Shown piece by piece: positions 1 to 7,389 of a DNA stretch of 12,190 bases. Below the pieces are notes generated by a model. It was not told where the DNA came from, searched no databases, and was given only the letters and a program-made list of their open reading frames with translations. The stretch is from an uncultured Eggerthellaceae bacterium. Lineage in GTDB: Bacteria; Actinomycetota; Coriobacteriia; Coriobacteriales; Eggerthellaceae. A program made the position numbers and the translations under genes. Position 1 is the first letter of the stretch. Each line of letters opens with the position of its first letter. Location: NCBI GenBank assembly GCA_910585565.1, contig CAJUFC010000238.1:1-12190 (forward strand), in the 5' to 3' direction.

Positions 1-471
1 CACCCGACCGAGATTGCGGCTACCATCGAGGCAGCGAAGGCTCTGGACTTCAACAAGGTGCATGTCGTCTTCCAGCCGCATCGGTATTCACGCGCGTCGT
101 TGTTTACAGACGTCCTGCACGACGAGTTCGCCCGTGCATTCGATGCGGCAGACACCGTCACCTTCATGGACGTCTTCTCGGCGGGCGAGACTCCGGTTCC
201 CGGGGTGAACGGCAGAACGTTTCTCAACGTGGTCTTGAGTCACGAGGAACATCCACCCATCAAATATGTGGCGCGTCACTTCGAGGTGCCCTCGGCGGTT
301 GCTGACATAGCTCGCGCGCACGACCTCGTCATCACGATGGGTGCTGGGGACGTGACCGAGCTCGGTAAGCACATCTTGGACGCCGTCGAGGCACGTGCAG
401 GCAGCGCGAGCGAGCCTTCGACCTCAGGGGATGCCTGCTTGTCGGGGGGCGCCTCGGAGGAGCGCGCGTAG
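1..471 (+). CDS. murC: UDP-N-acetylmuramate--L-alanine ligase, C-terminal part (5' end outside window)
   Basis: MurC is the cytoplasmic ATP-dependent ligase that adds L-alanine to UDP-MurNAc, the first peptide step of peptidoglycan precursor synthesis. The reading frame is open from base 1, so about the last 156 residues are present. It begins with HPTEIAATIEAAK, which continues the family's YGHHPTE motif at the start of the C-terminal ligase domain. VFQPHRYSRAS follows, the most recognisable MurC C-terminal motif, and then the GAGDVTELG segment near the end. The last 25 or so residues are rich in Ser, Gly and Glu and look like a non-conserved tail. The TAG stop is one base before the ATG of murB, so the two genes are almost certainly co-transcribed and translationally coupled. 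The catalytic ATP-binding domain lies outside the window and cannot be judged. Confidence 0.95.
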   Translation, partial: HPTEIAATIEAAKALDFNKVHVVFQPHRYSRASLFTDVLHDEFARAFDAADTVTFMDVFSAGETPVPGVNGRTFLNVVLSHEEHPPIKYVARHFEVPSAVADIARAHDLVITMGAGDVTELGKHILDAVEARAGSASEPSTSGDACLSGGASEERA

Positions 472-472
472 C

Positions 473-1396
473 ATGGCGGCCAAGCATGCATCGCCGCTGC
501 AGGCGCTCTTGGTGGACAGCTCGTTTGACGGCGAGGTGTTCGCAGACGAGCCCATGGCCAAGCATACCTCCTATCGCATCGGAGGACCCGCCCGCTTTTT
601 CGTGCGCGCTGATTCGATAAGCGCGCTGTCGGATATCGTGAGCTGCTGCGCAGATTGCGCACAGCCCTACTTCTTGGTGGGGCGCGGCACCAATCTGCTG
701 GTGTCTGACGAGGGGTATGGCGGCGTCATCATCACGCTTGGGCGCGACTTCAAGAACCTGTCAGCTGACCGCGACAGCGGCCGTATCGTCGTGGGCGCGG
801 GCGCGTTGCTCTCGACGGTCGTGCAGGAGGCGTTGCGCCAGTCGCTGAGCGGCATGGAGTTTGCCGTGGGCACGCCTGGCTCGATTGGCGGTGCCTTGCG
901 GATGAATGCCGGCACCAAAGACGACTGGATTGGTTCTCGGGTTCGCAGCGTGACCGTGCTTAAGGCAGACGGGCGCCTGGAGAAGATCTTTGGCGATGAC
1001 GTTAGGTGGGGATACCGCACGACGTCTTTTCTTCCCAGCGACGTCATCTTGGAATGCGAGCTTGTCCTAACGGAGGGCGATTCGTTCTTCATTCGCGGCA
1101 AGATGGAGGGCAACCTCTCTCGTCGCAAGCGCGCACAGCCCATGGGGCTGCCCAGCTGCGGCAGCGTGTTCAGGAACCCAGCGGGCCACTCTGCCGCAAA
1201 GCTGATAGACGACGCCGGGCTGAAGGGCCTGGCGTGCGGCGGTGCGCAAATTTCCGAAAAGCATGCCAACTTCATCGTAAACAGAGGTGGTGCTCAGGCC
1301 GTAGATGTCATCTGGCTCATGAACGAGGCGAAGCGTAAGGTTGAGGCGACGTATGGCATCACACTCGCGCCAGAAGTCAAATTCCTCGGATTCTAG
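473..1396 (+). CDS. murB: UDP-N-acetylenolpyruvoylglucosamine reductase (MurB)
   Basis: MurB is the FAD- and NADPH-dependent cytoplasmic reductase that converts UDP-GlcNAc-enolpyruvate to UDP-MurNAc. The 307-residue product is typical in length. Visible motifs are HTSYRIGGPA (31-40) and GRGTNLLVSDEG (70-81) of the FAD-binding domain, GTPGSIGGALRMNAG (133-147), GYRTTSF (180-186, with the catalytic Arg182), SCGSVFRNP (228-236, with the proton-donor Ser231) and LAPEVKFLG (298-306, with Glu301). The whole catalytic set is therefore intact. The AAKLIDDAGLKG and GGAQISEKHANFIVN segments fit the B. subtilis-like type of MurB. I chose ATG 473, next to the murC stop, because GGAGG lies at 456-460. An in-frame ATG at 395 would overlap murC by 77 bases and add no conserved sequence. 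The 3' end overlaps ftsQ by 44 bases. Confidence 0.97.
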   Translation: MAAKHASPLQALLVDSSFDGEVFADEPMAKHTSYRIGGPARFFVRADSISALSDIVSCCADCAQPYFLVGRGTNLLVSDEGYGGVIITLGRDFKNLSADRDSGRIVVGAGALLSTVVQEALRQSLSGMEFAVGTPGSIGGALRMNAGTKDDWIGSRVRSVTVLKADGRLEKIFGDDVRWGYRTTSFLPSDVILECELVLTEGDSFFIRGKMEGNLSRRKRAQPMGLPSCGSVFRNPAGHSAAKLIDDAGLKGLACGGAQISEKHANFIVNRGGAQAVDVIWLMNEAKRKVEATYGITLAPEVKFLGF

Positions 1397-2360
1397 CTTT
1401 CGCGTCGTGAAGGGGGGCGTCACGCGCCGCACGGGCAGCGCGAGCCCCACGCCCAAGACGTCTGCGGGTGGCCGGCTGGAGGCAAGGACCGTCGGCTCGC
1501 TTCGCCGCGACTACGAGCGCCAAGAATCGCGAAGCCAGCGAGCGAAGCGCTCGCGCGAGCGGCAAGAGCGCCACAAGAAGCAAAACCGCAAGAACCGGCG
1601 CCCGTTCATCATTGCGGGCGTCTTCGTCGGTCTTGTCATCTCGTTCATCGTGATGTACTTCATCCTCGCCAACACGAACATCTTCGAGATCGAAGAGGTG
1701 GAGTTCACCGGCGCTGAGCATCTGACAACGCAAGAAGCGCAGGCGTTAGTGACCATTCCGCGCGGAACGACGCTGCTCAACGTCGACACGGCGGCCATTG
1801 CGACGAGCCTCGAGCGCGACGCGTGGGTGAAAAGCGTGGACGTCATCAAGAAGTTTCCGCACAAGCTGGAGATAGCCGTGCACGAGCGCAAGGTGGGCGC
1901 GGTCGTCGAGGTGACGGTGGGGCAGAACCAAACGATTCAGAACTGGGCCATCGCAGATGACGGCATGTGGCTCATGGTCATCCCGTCACGCGACTCTGAG
2001 GTGGGACGCCAGCTAGCCGAGCAGATATACACCGATGCCGAAAATGCGCTGCACATCGTGGGTGTGCCCTATGGCGTGTCTCCCGAGATTGGCAGCTACT
2101 GCACAGATGCCAACGTCAACAACGCGCTGCAGATCATCTCGAGCCTGACTACAGAGTTGGCAGGGCAACTCAAGTTCGTGAATGCCGAGGAGGCCGAGTC
2201 CATTCTGCTGACGCTCAACAACAACGTCGAGATTGCATTCGGCACGCCGGACAACATCCGCGAAAAGGAGCGCATCTGCCTCAAGATCATGGAAGATAAC
2301 CCCACGGTCGTCTACATCAATGTGCGCGTCCCGGACCGCCCGACGTGGAGATCGACCTAA
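1353..2360 (+). CDS. ftsQ: cell division protein FtsQ/DivIB, POTRA domain
   Basis: FtsQ (DivIB) is a bitopic divisome protein that links early FtsZ-ring assembly to septal wall synthesis through FtsB and FtsL. The 335-residue product has a very basic, Arg/Lys/Ser-rich cytoplasmic tail (about 1-83). One membrane helix (about 84-106, FIIAGVFVGLVISFIVMYFI) follows, and then a POTRA domain (about 110-178) with IFEIEEVEFTGAEHLT, IPRGTTLLNVD, WVKSVDVIKKFPHKLEI and VHERK, all typical of the family. The rest is the extracytoplasmic beta domain. ATG 1353 has GAGG at 1343-1346 with six bases of spacing, and it lies inside murB, which implies translational coupling. TTG 1341 and GTG 1407 are possible but less well placed starts. 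No ftsA follows, as expected for Actinomycetota. Confidence 0.93.
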   Translation: MASHSRQKSNSSDSSFRVVKGGVTRRTGSASPTPKTSAGGRLEARTVGSLRRDYERQESRSQRAKRSRERQERHKKQNRKNRRPFIIAGVFVGLVISFIVMYFILANTNIFEIEEVEFTGAEHLTTQEAQALVTIPRGTTLLNVDTAAIATSLERDAWVKSVDVIKKFPHKLEIAVHERKVGAVVEVTVGQNQTIQNWAIADDGMWLMVIPSRDSEVGRQLAEQIYTDAENALHIVGVPYGVSPEIGSYCTDANVNNALQIISSLTTELAGQLKFVNAEEAESILLTLNNNVEIAFGTPDNIREKERICLKIMEDNPTVVYINVRVPDRPTWRST

Positions 2361-2383
2361 TGCTCCTTTTGAAGTTAAAAAAG

Positions 2384-2411
2384 TTGCAAGAAACAACTGT
2401 TCGTGTAGAAT
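2384..2411 (+). promoter_or_regulatory. candidate sigma-70-type promoter for ftsZ
   Basis: TTGCAA at 2384-2389 and TAGAAT at 2406-2411 are separated by 16 bases, in an AT-rich patch that contrasts with the GC-rich surroundings. Transcription would start near 2418 and give a leader of about 67 bases. The spacer from 2361 to 2484 is the first real gap in the cluster, so a dedicated ftsZ promoter makes sense. This is inferred from sequence alone. Confidence 0.6.
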
Positions 2412-2484
2412 GTCCTATTAGTTATGCTCAAATGCAGTAAACCGAGGAAACGCAGCACATAAACGCACTAGCACGGAGGACAAC

Positions 2485-3630
2485 ATGCCAAACTTTGCAG
2501 GGGACCATCTCGCGGTCATCAAGGTCGTTGGCGTCGGAGGCGCTGGGACCAACGCCGTCAATCGCATGGTTGAGACGGGCGTTCGTGGCGTCGAGTTCAT
2601 CGCCGTCAACACCGACCGGCAAGCCCTGCTGATGTCGGATGCCGATAAGACGATTCATATCGGAGAGGAACTGACGCGAGGTTTGGGTGCTGGTGCTGAT
2701 CCTGCGGTGGGCTGCCAGGCGGCAGAGGAGTCCCGCGCGGAGATTCGCGAAGCGCTTGCCGAGGCGGACATGGTGTTCGTCACCGCAGGCGAGGGCGGCG
2801 GCACGGGTACGGGTGCGGCCCCCATCGTGGCCGAGATTGCCCGCGAGGAGATCGGGGCGTTGACGGTTGGCATCGTGACCAAGCCGTTCAGCTTCGAGGG
2901 ACGCGTTCGCTGCAACCAGGCAGAGCAGGGCGTTGATTTGCTTGCCGGCAAGGTCGACACGCTCATCGTCATTCCCAACGACCGCCTGCTTGAGATCGTC
3001 AACAAGAAGACCTCGATGGTCGACGCGTTCCGCATCGCTGACGACACGCTGCGCCAGGGCATCCAGGGCGTCACCGACCTCATCACAATCCCAGGCCTCA
3101 TCAACCTCGACTTTGCCGACATCCGCACCGTCATGAAGGACGCGGGTACAGCTATGATGGGCATCGGCCTTGCGTCTGGCGAGAACCGCGCGCTCGAGGC
3201 TGCCCAGCAAGCGACGAACTCCACGCTGCTCGAGGCATCCATCCAAGGCGCGTCGCGCGTGCTGTTCTCCATTGCGGGCGGTCCTGACCTGACGCTGACT
3301 GAGGTGTCTGATGCGGCTCGCACCATCGAGATGTGCGCTGACGATAACGCTAACATCATCTATGGCCAGATCATCGACGAGGACATGAAGGATGCGGTGC
3401 GCATCACCGTTATCGCCACGGGCTTCAAGCAGCAGCCTTCTCAGTCGTCGATGGACTTCGGCGGCGGCCTGGCGAACATGTTCTCGGCCACCGATCGCGA
3501 TTTCGGCAACAACGCAGCGCCGTCGTATGCGGCCCCTGCTGCTCCTCACGTGCCGGATTCCATGGGGTCTGCGGGCGGCAACTTCCAAGACGAGGAATAC
3601 ATCCCCGACTTCCTGAAGCGCCAATACTAA
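2485..3630 (+). CDS. ftsZ: cell division GTPase FtsZ
   Basis: FtsZ is the tubulin-like GTPase that polymerises at midcell to form the Z-ring. The 381-residue product has the N-terminal nucleotide-binding segment VVGVGGAGTNAVNRM (14-28), the tubulin signature GGGTGTG (104-110) and the synergy-loop motif NLDFAD (207-212) with its catalytic acidic residues. After a short, poorly conserved linker (about 318-365) comes the C-terminal peptide DEEYIPDFLKRQ, the docking site for partners such as SepF. ATG 2485 has a strong GGAGG at 2475-2479. With ftsA absent here and sepF 1.7 kb downstream, membrane anchoring through SepF is the likely arrangement, inferred from other actinobacteria. The stop codon lies nine bases before pgeF. 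Nothing in the catalytic core looks altered. Confidence 0.99.
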   Translation: MPNFAGDHLAVIKVVGVGGAGTNAVNRMVETGVRGVEFIAVNTDRQALLMSDADKTIHIGEELTRGLGAGADPAVGCQAAEESRAEIREALAEADMVFVTAGEGGGTGTGAAPIVAEIAREEIGALTVGIVTKPFSFEGRVRCNQAEQGVDLLAGKVDTLIVIPNDRLLEIVNKKTSMVDAFRIADDTLRQGIQGVTDLITIPGLINLDFADIRTVMKDAGTAMMGIGLASGENRALEAAQQATNSTLLEASIQGASRVLFSIAGGPDLTLTEVSDAARTIEMCADDNANIIYGQIIDEDMKDAVRITVIATGFKQQPSQSSMDFGGGLANMFSATDRDFGNNAAPSYAAPAAPHVPDSMGSAGGNFQDEEYIPDFLKRQY

Positions 3631-3639
3631 CCCGATTCC

Positions 3640-4461
3640 ATGAACTTGCTACCTCTTCCCGGGCTTGCGTCGCATGCGAGCTCGGGAATCGTTTATTTGA
3701 CCGACGACGCCGTGTGTGACGCCTGTGGCGTGCGCATCGCCTTCACAGGGAGGCATGGTGGCGCGAGCGAGCCTCCATTCGAAACGCTCAATCTAGGCTC
3801 ACATGTAGGAGACAGCCTGCAAGACGTGGAGGCAAACCGCGCTCGTGTGCTGAACGCTCTTGTGGCGCCTCCGGGCTGTGAGCTGGTGACCCTCAATCAG
3901 GTGCATGGCACACGCATTCTCGAGGTGCGCCCCGACACGCCCCTTGACGACGTGCGCGCCGAGGGCGAAGCGGGCGCTGACGGCATCGTGGTCGCCTCTG
4001 ACGCACGGGGCGTCGCACCGCTTCTGTGCTTTGCCGACTGCGTGCCGCTCATCTTCGTTGCGCCTGACGGGACGTTTGCTGTCGCGCATGCTGGCTGGCG
4101 CGGGGTGATGGGCAGAATCGCCGAGCAGACGGTGCGAGGCATCGTCTCGCTTTCGGGGGTCGGCCCCAGCGAGGTCAACGTCTATATCGGTCCACACATC
4201 CGTTCATGCTGCTTTGAGGTGTCAGACGAGCTGGCGGCAGAGTTCGGCGAGCAGTTTGGCAGCGCGGCAGTGCCGCATCATCGGCATGTTGATCTGTCGG
4301 CAGCGCTGCGCGCGACGTTGATGGCATGCGGCGTTGCTTCTGCGCGCATCTGCGATGCAGGCGTATGCACGGCATGCACGGTGGAAGACTTTTACTCCTA
4401 TCGCGCCGAGGATGGCCAATGCGGTCGGCATGGCGCGCTGGCGTTCAGAGAAGAGAGCTGA
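3640..4461 (+). CDS. pgeF: peptidoglycan editing factor PgeF / multicopper polyphenol oxidoreductase (YfiH/YlmD/LACC1 family)
   Basis: This family of zinc-dependent cytoplasmic enzymes includes E. coli PgeF (YfiH), reported to remove muropeptide precursors carrying a wrong first amino acid. Other members act on purine nucleosides. The 273-residue product shows AFTGRHGGASEPPFETLNLG (34-53), NQVHG (86-90), ADCVPL (132-137), AHAGWRG (149-155), IGPHIRSCCFEV (183-194) and FYSYR...CGRHGALAF near the end. The expected zinc ligands His89, Cys134 and His150 are present. It lies between ftsZ and yggS, the same place as ylmD in Streptomyces and many Firmicutes. ATG 3640 has no clear Shine-Dalgarno and sits nine bases after the ftsZ stop, so translation probably depends on coupling. 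The first 25 residues are not conserved, so the exact start is the least certain part. Confidence 0.92.
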   Translation: MNLLPLPGLASHASSGIVYLTDDAVCDACGVRIAFTGRHGGASEPPFETLNLGSHVGDSLQDVEANRARVLNALVAPPGCELVTLNQVHGTRILEVRPDTPLDDVRAEGEAGADGIVVASDARGVAPLLCFADCVPLIFVAPDGTFAVAHAGWRGVMGRIAEQTVRGIVSLSGVGPSEVNVYIGPHIRSCCFEVSDELAAEFGEQFGSAAVPHHRHVDLSAALRATLMACGVASARICDAGVCTACTVEDFYSYRAEDGQCGRHGALAFREES

Positions 4462-4464
4462 TTG

Positions 4465-5154
4465 ATGATGAGCATAGCAGAGCAATATAGGCAGGTGTCC
4501 GCTGAGGTGGCTGCCGTCTGCGAACGGGTGGCACGCGAACCGCAGGAGGTGCTGGTACTTGCCGTGTCGAAGACGGTGGGCGTCGAAGGGGTGCAGCAGG
4601 CGTATGACGCAGGCGCTCGGGCATTCGGCGAGAACCGGCCTGACCCGCTCATGGAAAAGCATGCTGCGTTCCCGGATGCCAGCTGGCATTTCATCGGGAA
4701 CATCCAGTCGAGGCGCATCAAGGACATCGTGCCGTGCGCAGATGTCATCCATTCGCTCTATCAGATCAAGCATGCGCAAAAGATCGACGAGGAGGCAGCG
4801 CGTCTCGGCAAGGTGCAGCGTGTGCTGGTGGAGGTCAACGTCTCGGGAGAGGAAAGCAAGAGCGGCCTGGCGCCCGCTGAGCTGTTTGCGTTTCTGGACG
4901 AGTGCGCTGCCCTGCAGCATGTGCAGGCATGCGGGCTGATGACCATGGCGCCGCAGGGCAGCCGCGCGGTGGCCAAGCAGTGTTTCGCTGACTTGCGCAT
5001 GTTGCTCGCAGGTGCGCGCGAGCATCTTGCGCAGGCGCACCCTGATGCCCTTGATGGCTTTGACCAGCTTTCCATGGGCATGACCGACGACTGGCGCGAG
5101 GCCATCGAGGAGGGCTCGACCATCGTGCGCATCGGGCGAGCCATCTTCGCCTAA
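4465..5154 (+). CDS. yggS: YggS/YlmE/PROSC family pyridoxal-phosphate homeostasis protein
   Basis: YggS-family proteins are single-domain PLP-binding TIM barrels with no known catalytic reaction. They buffer PLP and influence amino-acid and vitamin B6 balance. The 229-residue product has the PLP lysine in LAVSKT (Lys36), FGENR, HFIGNIQSRRIK, VEVNVSGEESKSGL, GLMTMAP and the C-terminal phosphate-binding signature LSMGMTDDWREAIEEGSTIVRIGRAIF. Length and motif order are typical. The gene starts three bases after the pgeF stop. ATG 4465 and ATG 4468 are adjacent candidates, with only a weak purine-rich GAAGAGAG (4450-4457) ahead of them, so coupled translation is likely. The residues after FGENR (PDPLMEKH) differ a little from the usual VQE pattern but do not touch the cofactor site. 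Its place between ftsZ and sepF is the conserved cluster position. Confidence 0.95.
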   Translation: MMSIAEQYRQVSAEVAAVCERVAREPQEVLVLAVSKTVGVEGVQQAYDAGARAFGENRPDPLMEKHAAFPDASWHFIGNIQSRRIKDIVPCADVIHSLYQIKHAQKIDEEAARLGKVQRVLVEVNVSGEESKSGLAPAELFAFLDECAALQHVQACGLMTMAPQGSRAVAKQCFADLRMLLAGAREHLAQAHPDALDGFDQLSMGMTDDWREAIEEGSTIVRIGRAIFA

Positions 5155-5164
5155 GGCGGCCGAG

Positions 5165-5184
5165 TGCGCGTCACCTGACGCGCA
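5165..5184. repeat. 20-base inverted repeat just after yggS
   Basis: TGCGCGTCA (5165-5173) and TGACGCGCA (5176-5184) are perfect reverse complements separated by CC, ten bases after the yggS stop. As RNA this would fold into an eight-pair stem with a four-base loop. No T-tract follows, so a classical intrinsic terminator is unlikely. It could be a protein-binding site or an mRNA 3'-end stabiliser. Confidence 0.7.
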
Positions 5185-5237
5185 GCGCAGGCGCACAGGC
5201 GGCGCAGCTGCACGGAGGGCGCATCTTGGCAGATGGC

Positions 5238-5261
5238 GAGGATGCCCCAAAGGGTATCCTC
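5238..5261 (+). other. strong hairpin in the sepF leader region
   Basis: GAGGATGCCC (5238-5247) pairs with GGGTATCCTC (5252-5261) around the loop CAAA, giving ten pairs with one G:U. No T-run follows. It lies about 60 bases upstream of the sepF -10 box and may end or stabilise the upstream ftsZ-pgeF-yggS message, or act as an operator. Its function is not known. Confidence 0.65.
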
Positions 5262-5298
5262 TGTCGCGGCAGAGTTATGACCTATGGGCTCGAGTTCG

Positions 5299-5327
5299 CT
5301 GCGACGCGCAAGCAAATGAAATATAAT
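5299..5327 (+). promoter_or_regulatory. candidate promoter for sepF operon
   Basis: A perfect TATAAT stands at 5322-5327 in a short AT-rich patch. The hexamer 17 bases upstream, CTGCGA (5299-5304), is only a weak -35 match, so the -10 box carries the call. The start would be near 5334, about 50 bases ahead of the sepF ATG. The 231-base gap after yggS supports an independent transcription unit here. Confidence 0.55.
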
Positions 5328-5385
5328 TGTTCGACATGTTTGAAGGCGCAGCGTGCAGAGGCGCTGCTTTTCAAGGAGAAAGTAC

Positions 5386-6204
5386 ATGGCTAACGGCAGC
5401 TTGTTCGGCGACATCAAATCGAAGCTCGGCTTTGGTGCCAGAGGCAACGGCTCCTATGACGACTACGATGAGTACGACGAATATGGCGACGAATACTATG
5501 ACGGCTACGATGACGGATACGAGTCGCGCGATCCGTACATGGATCGCAGTCCGGTGACGGCTCGTTCCAGCAGTCGCAGCGCATCCGGGCTGCCGAGGCT
5601 TGTCTCCATGGACGACGCGCGCGCGTCTGCCCGCTCGATTCCGAGAAGCGAAGGAGGCTCTGGCTTGTCCAGCATATCTTCCATCCGCTCGTACGGACGC
5701 ACGATGGTCGACTCATCGCTGCCTCCGACCATGACAGCAGAAGGGTCGGCGGCCATATCGGCTGCCTCGAACCGCCGTGCCGGCGGCGGCTTGGAGTCGC
5801 TGTTCGGCAATGGCGGCTCGTCTGGCTCGTCGGGCTCAGGCAGCTCGTCGGCTTCCCGCTCCTTCGGCTCGAAGAGCTCAGCAGCTTCGGCAAGCGCTGA
5901 CATCCTGCGCGACTCGATGCAGCTCAGCATGCCTGGCCAGCGCAAGTTGCAGGTCATCAAGCCCACCAAGTACGAGAACGCCGAAGCGGTCACCAACGTG
6001 CTCAAGAGCGGCGACGTTGCCATCTTGTCGTTCGGGACGATCGACCGCGGGCTCATGAAGCGCATCCTTGACTTCTCGTTCGGGGCAGCCAGCGCTATGG
6101 ACGCCTCCGTCGAGTGCATTGCCAACGGCGTGTTCGCCATCTGCAGAAGCGCGCCGCTTGACGACCGCGAGCGCGAGGATCTGCGCAGCATGGGCATCGC
6201 CTAG
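5386..6204 (+). CDS. sepF: cell division protein SepF (DUF552), long linker
   Basis: SepF binds the membrane through an N-terminal amphipathic helix, polymerises, and tethers the FtsZ C-terminal peptide. In bacteria lacking FtsA it is the main Z-ring anchor. The 272-residue product starts with the probable membrane helix MANGSLFGDIKSKLGFG (1-17). Next is a tyrosine- and acid-rich stretch (24-46) and a long Ser/Gly/Arg linker (about 50-180). The conserved SepF core (about 187-255) follows, with VIKPTKYENAEAVTNVLKSG, ILSFGTID, MKRILDFSFG and ANGVFAICR. The protein is roughly 100 residues longer than many SepF proteins because of the linker. ATG 5386 has AAGGAGA at 5373-5379 with good spacing. 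An upstream in-frame ATG at 5353 lacks such a site and would displace the helix from the N-terminus. Confidence 0.93.
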   Translation: MANGSLFGDIKSKLGFGARGNGSYDDYDEYDEYGDEYYDGYDDGYESRDPYMDRSPVTARSSSRSASGLPRLVSMDDARASARSIPRSEGGSGLSSISSIRSYGRTMVDSSLPPTMTAEGSAAISAASNRRAGGGLESLFGNGGSSGSSGSGSSSASRSFGSKSSAASASADILRDSMQLSMPGQRKLQVIKPTKYENAEAVTNVLKSGDVAILSFGTIDRGLMKRILDFSFGAASAMDASVECIANGVFAICRSAPLDDREREDLRSMGIA

Positions 6205-6247
6205 GCTGCCAGCCCTGAGAATGACGGTGTCTACGAAAGAAGGCGAG

Positions 6248-7078
6248 ATGGCTGTGTTGGGGCAAGATGCTCGCATCGCCTTGGTTGGGTGCGGAAAGAT
6301 GGGGGAAGCCGTGCTCTCTGGCTGGCTTGCCTCTGAGGCTGCGCCTGCAGGCACGCTGTCGGGCGAGAGCTTCATCGTCGTCGAGCCTACCGAGGAGCGG
6401 CGGGCGCACCTTGCCGAGCGCTATGGGGTGACGGCAGTTGCGGACGTTAGCGACCTGGACGGCTGTGACGCGGTCGTGCTGGCCGTCAAGCCCCAGGTGA
6501 TGCCCGAGGTGCTCGGGCAGCTCGGCAGCGTGGACGGCTTGGTGATAACGATTGCGGCCGGCATTCCCACAGCCACGTATGAGTCGGTGCTGGGGCCGGC
6601 GGCGCGTGTCGTGCGCGTCATGCCCAACATGCCGCTGCAGGTGGGCATGGGAGCCTCGGTCGTTGCGGCGGGTGCCTCTGCGACGGACGCGGATGCGCAG
6701 CTGGTGCGCGCGTTGTTCGCCGCGCTGGGGACAGCGCAGATCGTTCCCGAAGACCAGATAGACGCCGTGTGTGCCATCAGCGGCGGAGGCCCTGCCTATG
6801 TCGCCTACATGATAGAGGCCTTGCGTGACGCGGGCGTGGCGCTGGGGCTGGATGCGGGCTTGGCGGAAGGGCTGGCGCTGCAGACCGTGGGCGGCACGTG
6901 GCGCGCCATGGATGCATCGGGCACGAGTCCGGAAGCCATGCGCACCTCGGTGTGCTCGCCCGGCGGCACGACCTTGGCCGCGCTTGCCGTCATGGACGAC
7001 TGCGGCTTCAAAGAGATGTTTGCCGCAGCGATGAGGGCTGCCGTCGATCGAGCAGCCGAGCTCAGGGGGGACGCCTGA
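6248..7078 (+). CDS. proC: pyrroline-5-carboxylate reductase (ProC)
   Basis: ProC catalyses the NAD(P)H-dependent reduction of 1-pyrroline-5-carboxylate to proline, the last step of proline synthesis, in the cytoplasm. The 276-residue product has the Rossmann motif IALVGCGKMGEAVLSGWL (10-27), VLAVKPQVM, RVMPNMPLQVGMG, the substrate- and dimer-forming segment AISGGGPAYVAYMIEALRDAGVALGL, and SPGGTTLAAL near the C-terminus, all as expected. ATG 6248 is preceded by GAAGG with about five bases of spacing. An in-frame ATG at 6221 would add nine residues but has only a weak ribosome site. It lies 43 bases after sepF and overlaps yggT by one base (ATGA). proC is a regular passenger of division clusters in this lineage, so its position probably says little about its role. 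Confidence 0.95.
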   Translation: MAVLGQDARIALVGCGKMGEAVLSGWLASEAAPAGTLSGESFIVVEPTEERRAHLAERYGVTAVADVSDLDGCDAVVLAVKPQVMPEVLGQLGSVDGLVITIAAGIPTATYESVLGPAARVVRVMPNMPLQVGMGASVVAAGASATDADAQLVRALFAALGTAQIVPEDQIDAVCAISGGGPAYVAYMIEALRDAGVALGLDAGLAEGLALQTVGGTWRAMDASGTSPEAMRTSVCSPGGTTLAALAVMDDCGFKEMFAAAMRAAVDRAAELRGDA

Positions 7079-7338
7079 TGGTCATGTTCTTCAACATTCT
7101 CGTCCGACTGGTCGACCTCTACACGTTCATCATCTTCGTGTACGTGATCTTGTCGTGGATTCCCGTCAAGCGCGGGCTTTTGGCTGACATCGACAACGTC
7201 TTGGCGAAGTTGTGCGAGCCGTATCTGGGGCTGTTCCGACGTTTCATTCCCCCGATAGGAGGAATGCTCGACATCTCGCCTATAGTCGCCATTCTTGCTT
7301 TACAATTAGTTGTAAGGCTTCTTTACATCATATTCTGA
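7078..7338 (+). CDS. yggT: YggT/YlmG family small membrane protein
   Basis: YggT (YlmG) proteins are small integral membrane proteins of unclear molecular function, encoded beside sepF and divIVA in many bacteria and, in plastids, linked to nucleoid and envelope organisation. The 86-residue product has two hydrophobic helices. One is near the N-terminus (about 2-27, ending in FVYVILSWIP) and one is at the C-terminus (about 64-86). Between them is a polar loop with the typical LCEPYLGLFRRFIPPIGGMLDISPIVA motif, which is the strongest evidence for the family. ATG 7078 overlaps the proC stop (ATGA), with a G-rich ribosome site at 7065-7070, so the two are translationally coupled. The length matches one YggT repeat. 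Confidence 0.93.
   Translation: MVMFFNILVRLVDLYTFIIFVYVILSWIPVKRGLLADIDNVLAKLCEPYLGLFRRFIPPIGGMLDISPIVAILALQLVVRLLYIIF
7297..7318. repeat. inverted repeat at the 3' end of yggT
   Basis: TTACAA (7300-7305) and TTGTAA (7310-7315) flank TTAG. The pairing extends outward to GC/GC with one G:U, giving nine pairs in total. A pyrimidine-rich TTCTTT follows. It is AT-rich compared with its surroundings and lies about 75 bases before divIVA. It could be a weak intrinsic terminator or an operator for divIVA; neither is shown. Confidence 0.4.
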
Positions 7339-7389
7339 CGAGACCTCAGATGGTAGGCTGTTCGAAAACACGATTCGAAGGGACCAGAG

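Noticed and set aside
2428..3624. Long open frame of 398 codons on the minus strand, opposite ftsZ
   Set aside because: It mirrors ftsZ almost exactly, has Arg/His/Ala-rich composition typical of a GC-rich antisense frame, shows no recognisable motif, and ftsZ itself is unmistakable.
4222..5250. Minus-strand open frame of 342 codons opposite pgeF and yggS
   Set aside because: It runs across two well-supported plus-strand genes, its product is rich in His, Arg, Leu and Cys without domain motifs, and it has no sensible start context.
6068..6247. Upstream in-frame extension of proC into sepF
   Set aside because: The extension overlaps the conserved SepF core and lies ahead of the Rossmann strand that normally begins ProC.
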